DNA from: Planctomycetia bacterium
GTDB lineage: Bacteria; Planctomycetota; Planctomycetia; Planctomycetales; Planctomycetaceae
DNA length: 36,023 bases
Reading direction: 5' to 3'
Assembly (NCBI GenBank): GCA_026400935.1
Contig: JAPLNX010000402.1
Span: forward strand, 1-36,023
The notes below the pieces were generated by a model. It saw nothing but the letters and a program-made list of their open reading frames with translations, was not told where the DNA came from and searched no databases. Within the stretch, counting starts at the first letter, position 1; every line of letters starts with the position of its first letter. This document shows, one piece after another, positions 35,796 through 36,023 of the stretch. The position numbers were made by a program, and so were the translations under genes.

Positions 35796-36023
35796 GTTTT
35801 TGTGGTGTCGCAGTTTGCCCAGTAGGGTTGCCATTGATTGCTGTCGCGGAGGTTGCTCAGGGCTGAGACGTATTCGGCGTTGTCGAGATTCCAGCGCGCA
35901 CGAGGGCGTTTCAAGCGGGCGGTGCTGGTCTTGCAACGGGCCTCGGTGGGGCCGCTGCCGATTTGCCAGCCATTCGTCAGGAACTCGGGGTAGTTGATCA
36001 TCTCGCGGCGGGCGACGATGTAG
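35766..36023 (-). mobile_element. Insertion sequence, partial (ISKra4-like), inserted in the beta-helix gene
   Basis: The RTX repeat of the beta-helix gene ends abruptly after AACGAC at 35765. The new sequence starts GGGTGTGCCCAGAG, a plausible IS end, and leads after 26 nt to the stop codon of a transposase gene on the minus strand. The rest of the element lies beyond the window, so the other end, full length and target duplication cannot be read. Confidence 0.7.
35792..36023 (-). CDS. Transposase C-terminal fragment (ISKra4-like), runs off the window
   Basis: The visible 76 residues are the C-terminus of a transposase. The frame enters from the window end as YIVARREMINYPEF and continues with the motif WQIGSGPTEARCKTSTARLK and then RARWNLDNAEYVSAL. 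The block 'IGSG-(P/V)-(T/V)EA-CK---ARLK---MRW' is typical of ISKra4-type transposases, whose last catalytic glutamate is in GPTEA. The internal ATG at 36001 is not the real start because the frame stays open to the window edge. Its stop codon TAA (35792-35794) overlaps, on the opposite strand, the TAA (35793-35795) that now ends the interrupted surface-protein gene. Confidence 0.8.
   Translation of the reverse strand, partial: YIVARREMINYPEFLTNGWQIGSGPTEARCKTSTARLKRPRARWNLDNAEYVSALSNLRDSNQWQPYWANCDTTKT

Noticed and set aside
1-36023. tRNA, rRNA, riboswitch or CRISPR array
   Set aside because: I saw no tRNA- or rRNA-like sequence, no regularly spaced direct repeats and no recognisable riboswitch in the intergenic stretches; the DNA-level periodicity at about 34300-35100 comes from the beta-helix protein repeats.

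Overview
This window is chromosomal DNA that looks like it comes from the phylum Planctomycetota. Several independent signals point there: an ECF sigma factor directly upstream of a Ser/Thr kinase; a PSCyt1-DUF1549-DUF1553 ('PSD1') protein; a secreted beta-helix protein with the N-terminal LEDRxVPA motif; very long secreted or membrane proteins without recognisable homologues; and short palindromic intergenic repeats. Nothing resembles a plasmid, prophage, CRISPR array or RNA gene. Species cannot be named from the sequence alone.

Layout. (1) 104-1794, minus strand: an ECF sigma factor followed by a Ser/Thr kinase that stops just after the catalytic loop and is probably broken. (2) 2327-6463, plus strand: a 901-residue secreted protein built from internal repeats, then a DUF3592 membrane protein. 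(3) 6579-13347, minus strand, in order of transcription: a Ycf46-like AAA+ ATPase, a secreted protein with an HExxH zinc-site motif, and a large PSCyt1/DUF1549/DUF1553 protein. A hairpin-forming palindrome was copied in frame into the last of these. (4) 13676-14290, plus strand: Mn-type superoxide dismutase with a clear intrinsic terminator. (5) 14430-22062, minus strand: a seven-gene Tad (Flp-type tight-adherence pilus) operon transcribed in the order prepilin peptidase, TadE, CpaB, TadG-like, CpaF, TadB, TadC. No pilin, secretin or TadZ/CpaE gene lies in the window. (6) 22472-23284, plus strand: an inositol-monophosphatase-family enzyme. (7) 23464-33374, plus strand: two giant, translationally coupled envelope proteins (1167 and 2136 residues) of unknown function that seem to be built from repeated beta-rich modules plus membrane segments. 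(8) 33894-35795, plus strand: a LEDR/CSLREA beta-helix surface protein with RTX-like calcium repeats, cut off by an insertion sequence whose transposase end runs out of the window.

How the parts fit. The Tad operon is the clearest functional unit: an inner-membrane ATPase and platform, pseudopilins, a secretin-associated CpaB and a processing peptidase. It must use pilin and outer-membrane genes from elsewhere. The giant coupled pair is the strongest candidate for an undescribed system: one transcription unit of almost 10 kb, both products predicted to be exported and membrane-anchored, with no recognisable enzymatic motif. The second theme is genome erosion by small mobile palindromes and an IS: one repeat family is found both inside the DUF1553 gene and at the broken end of the kinase.
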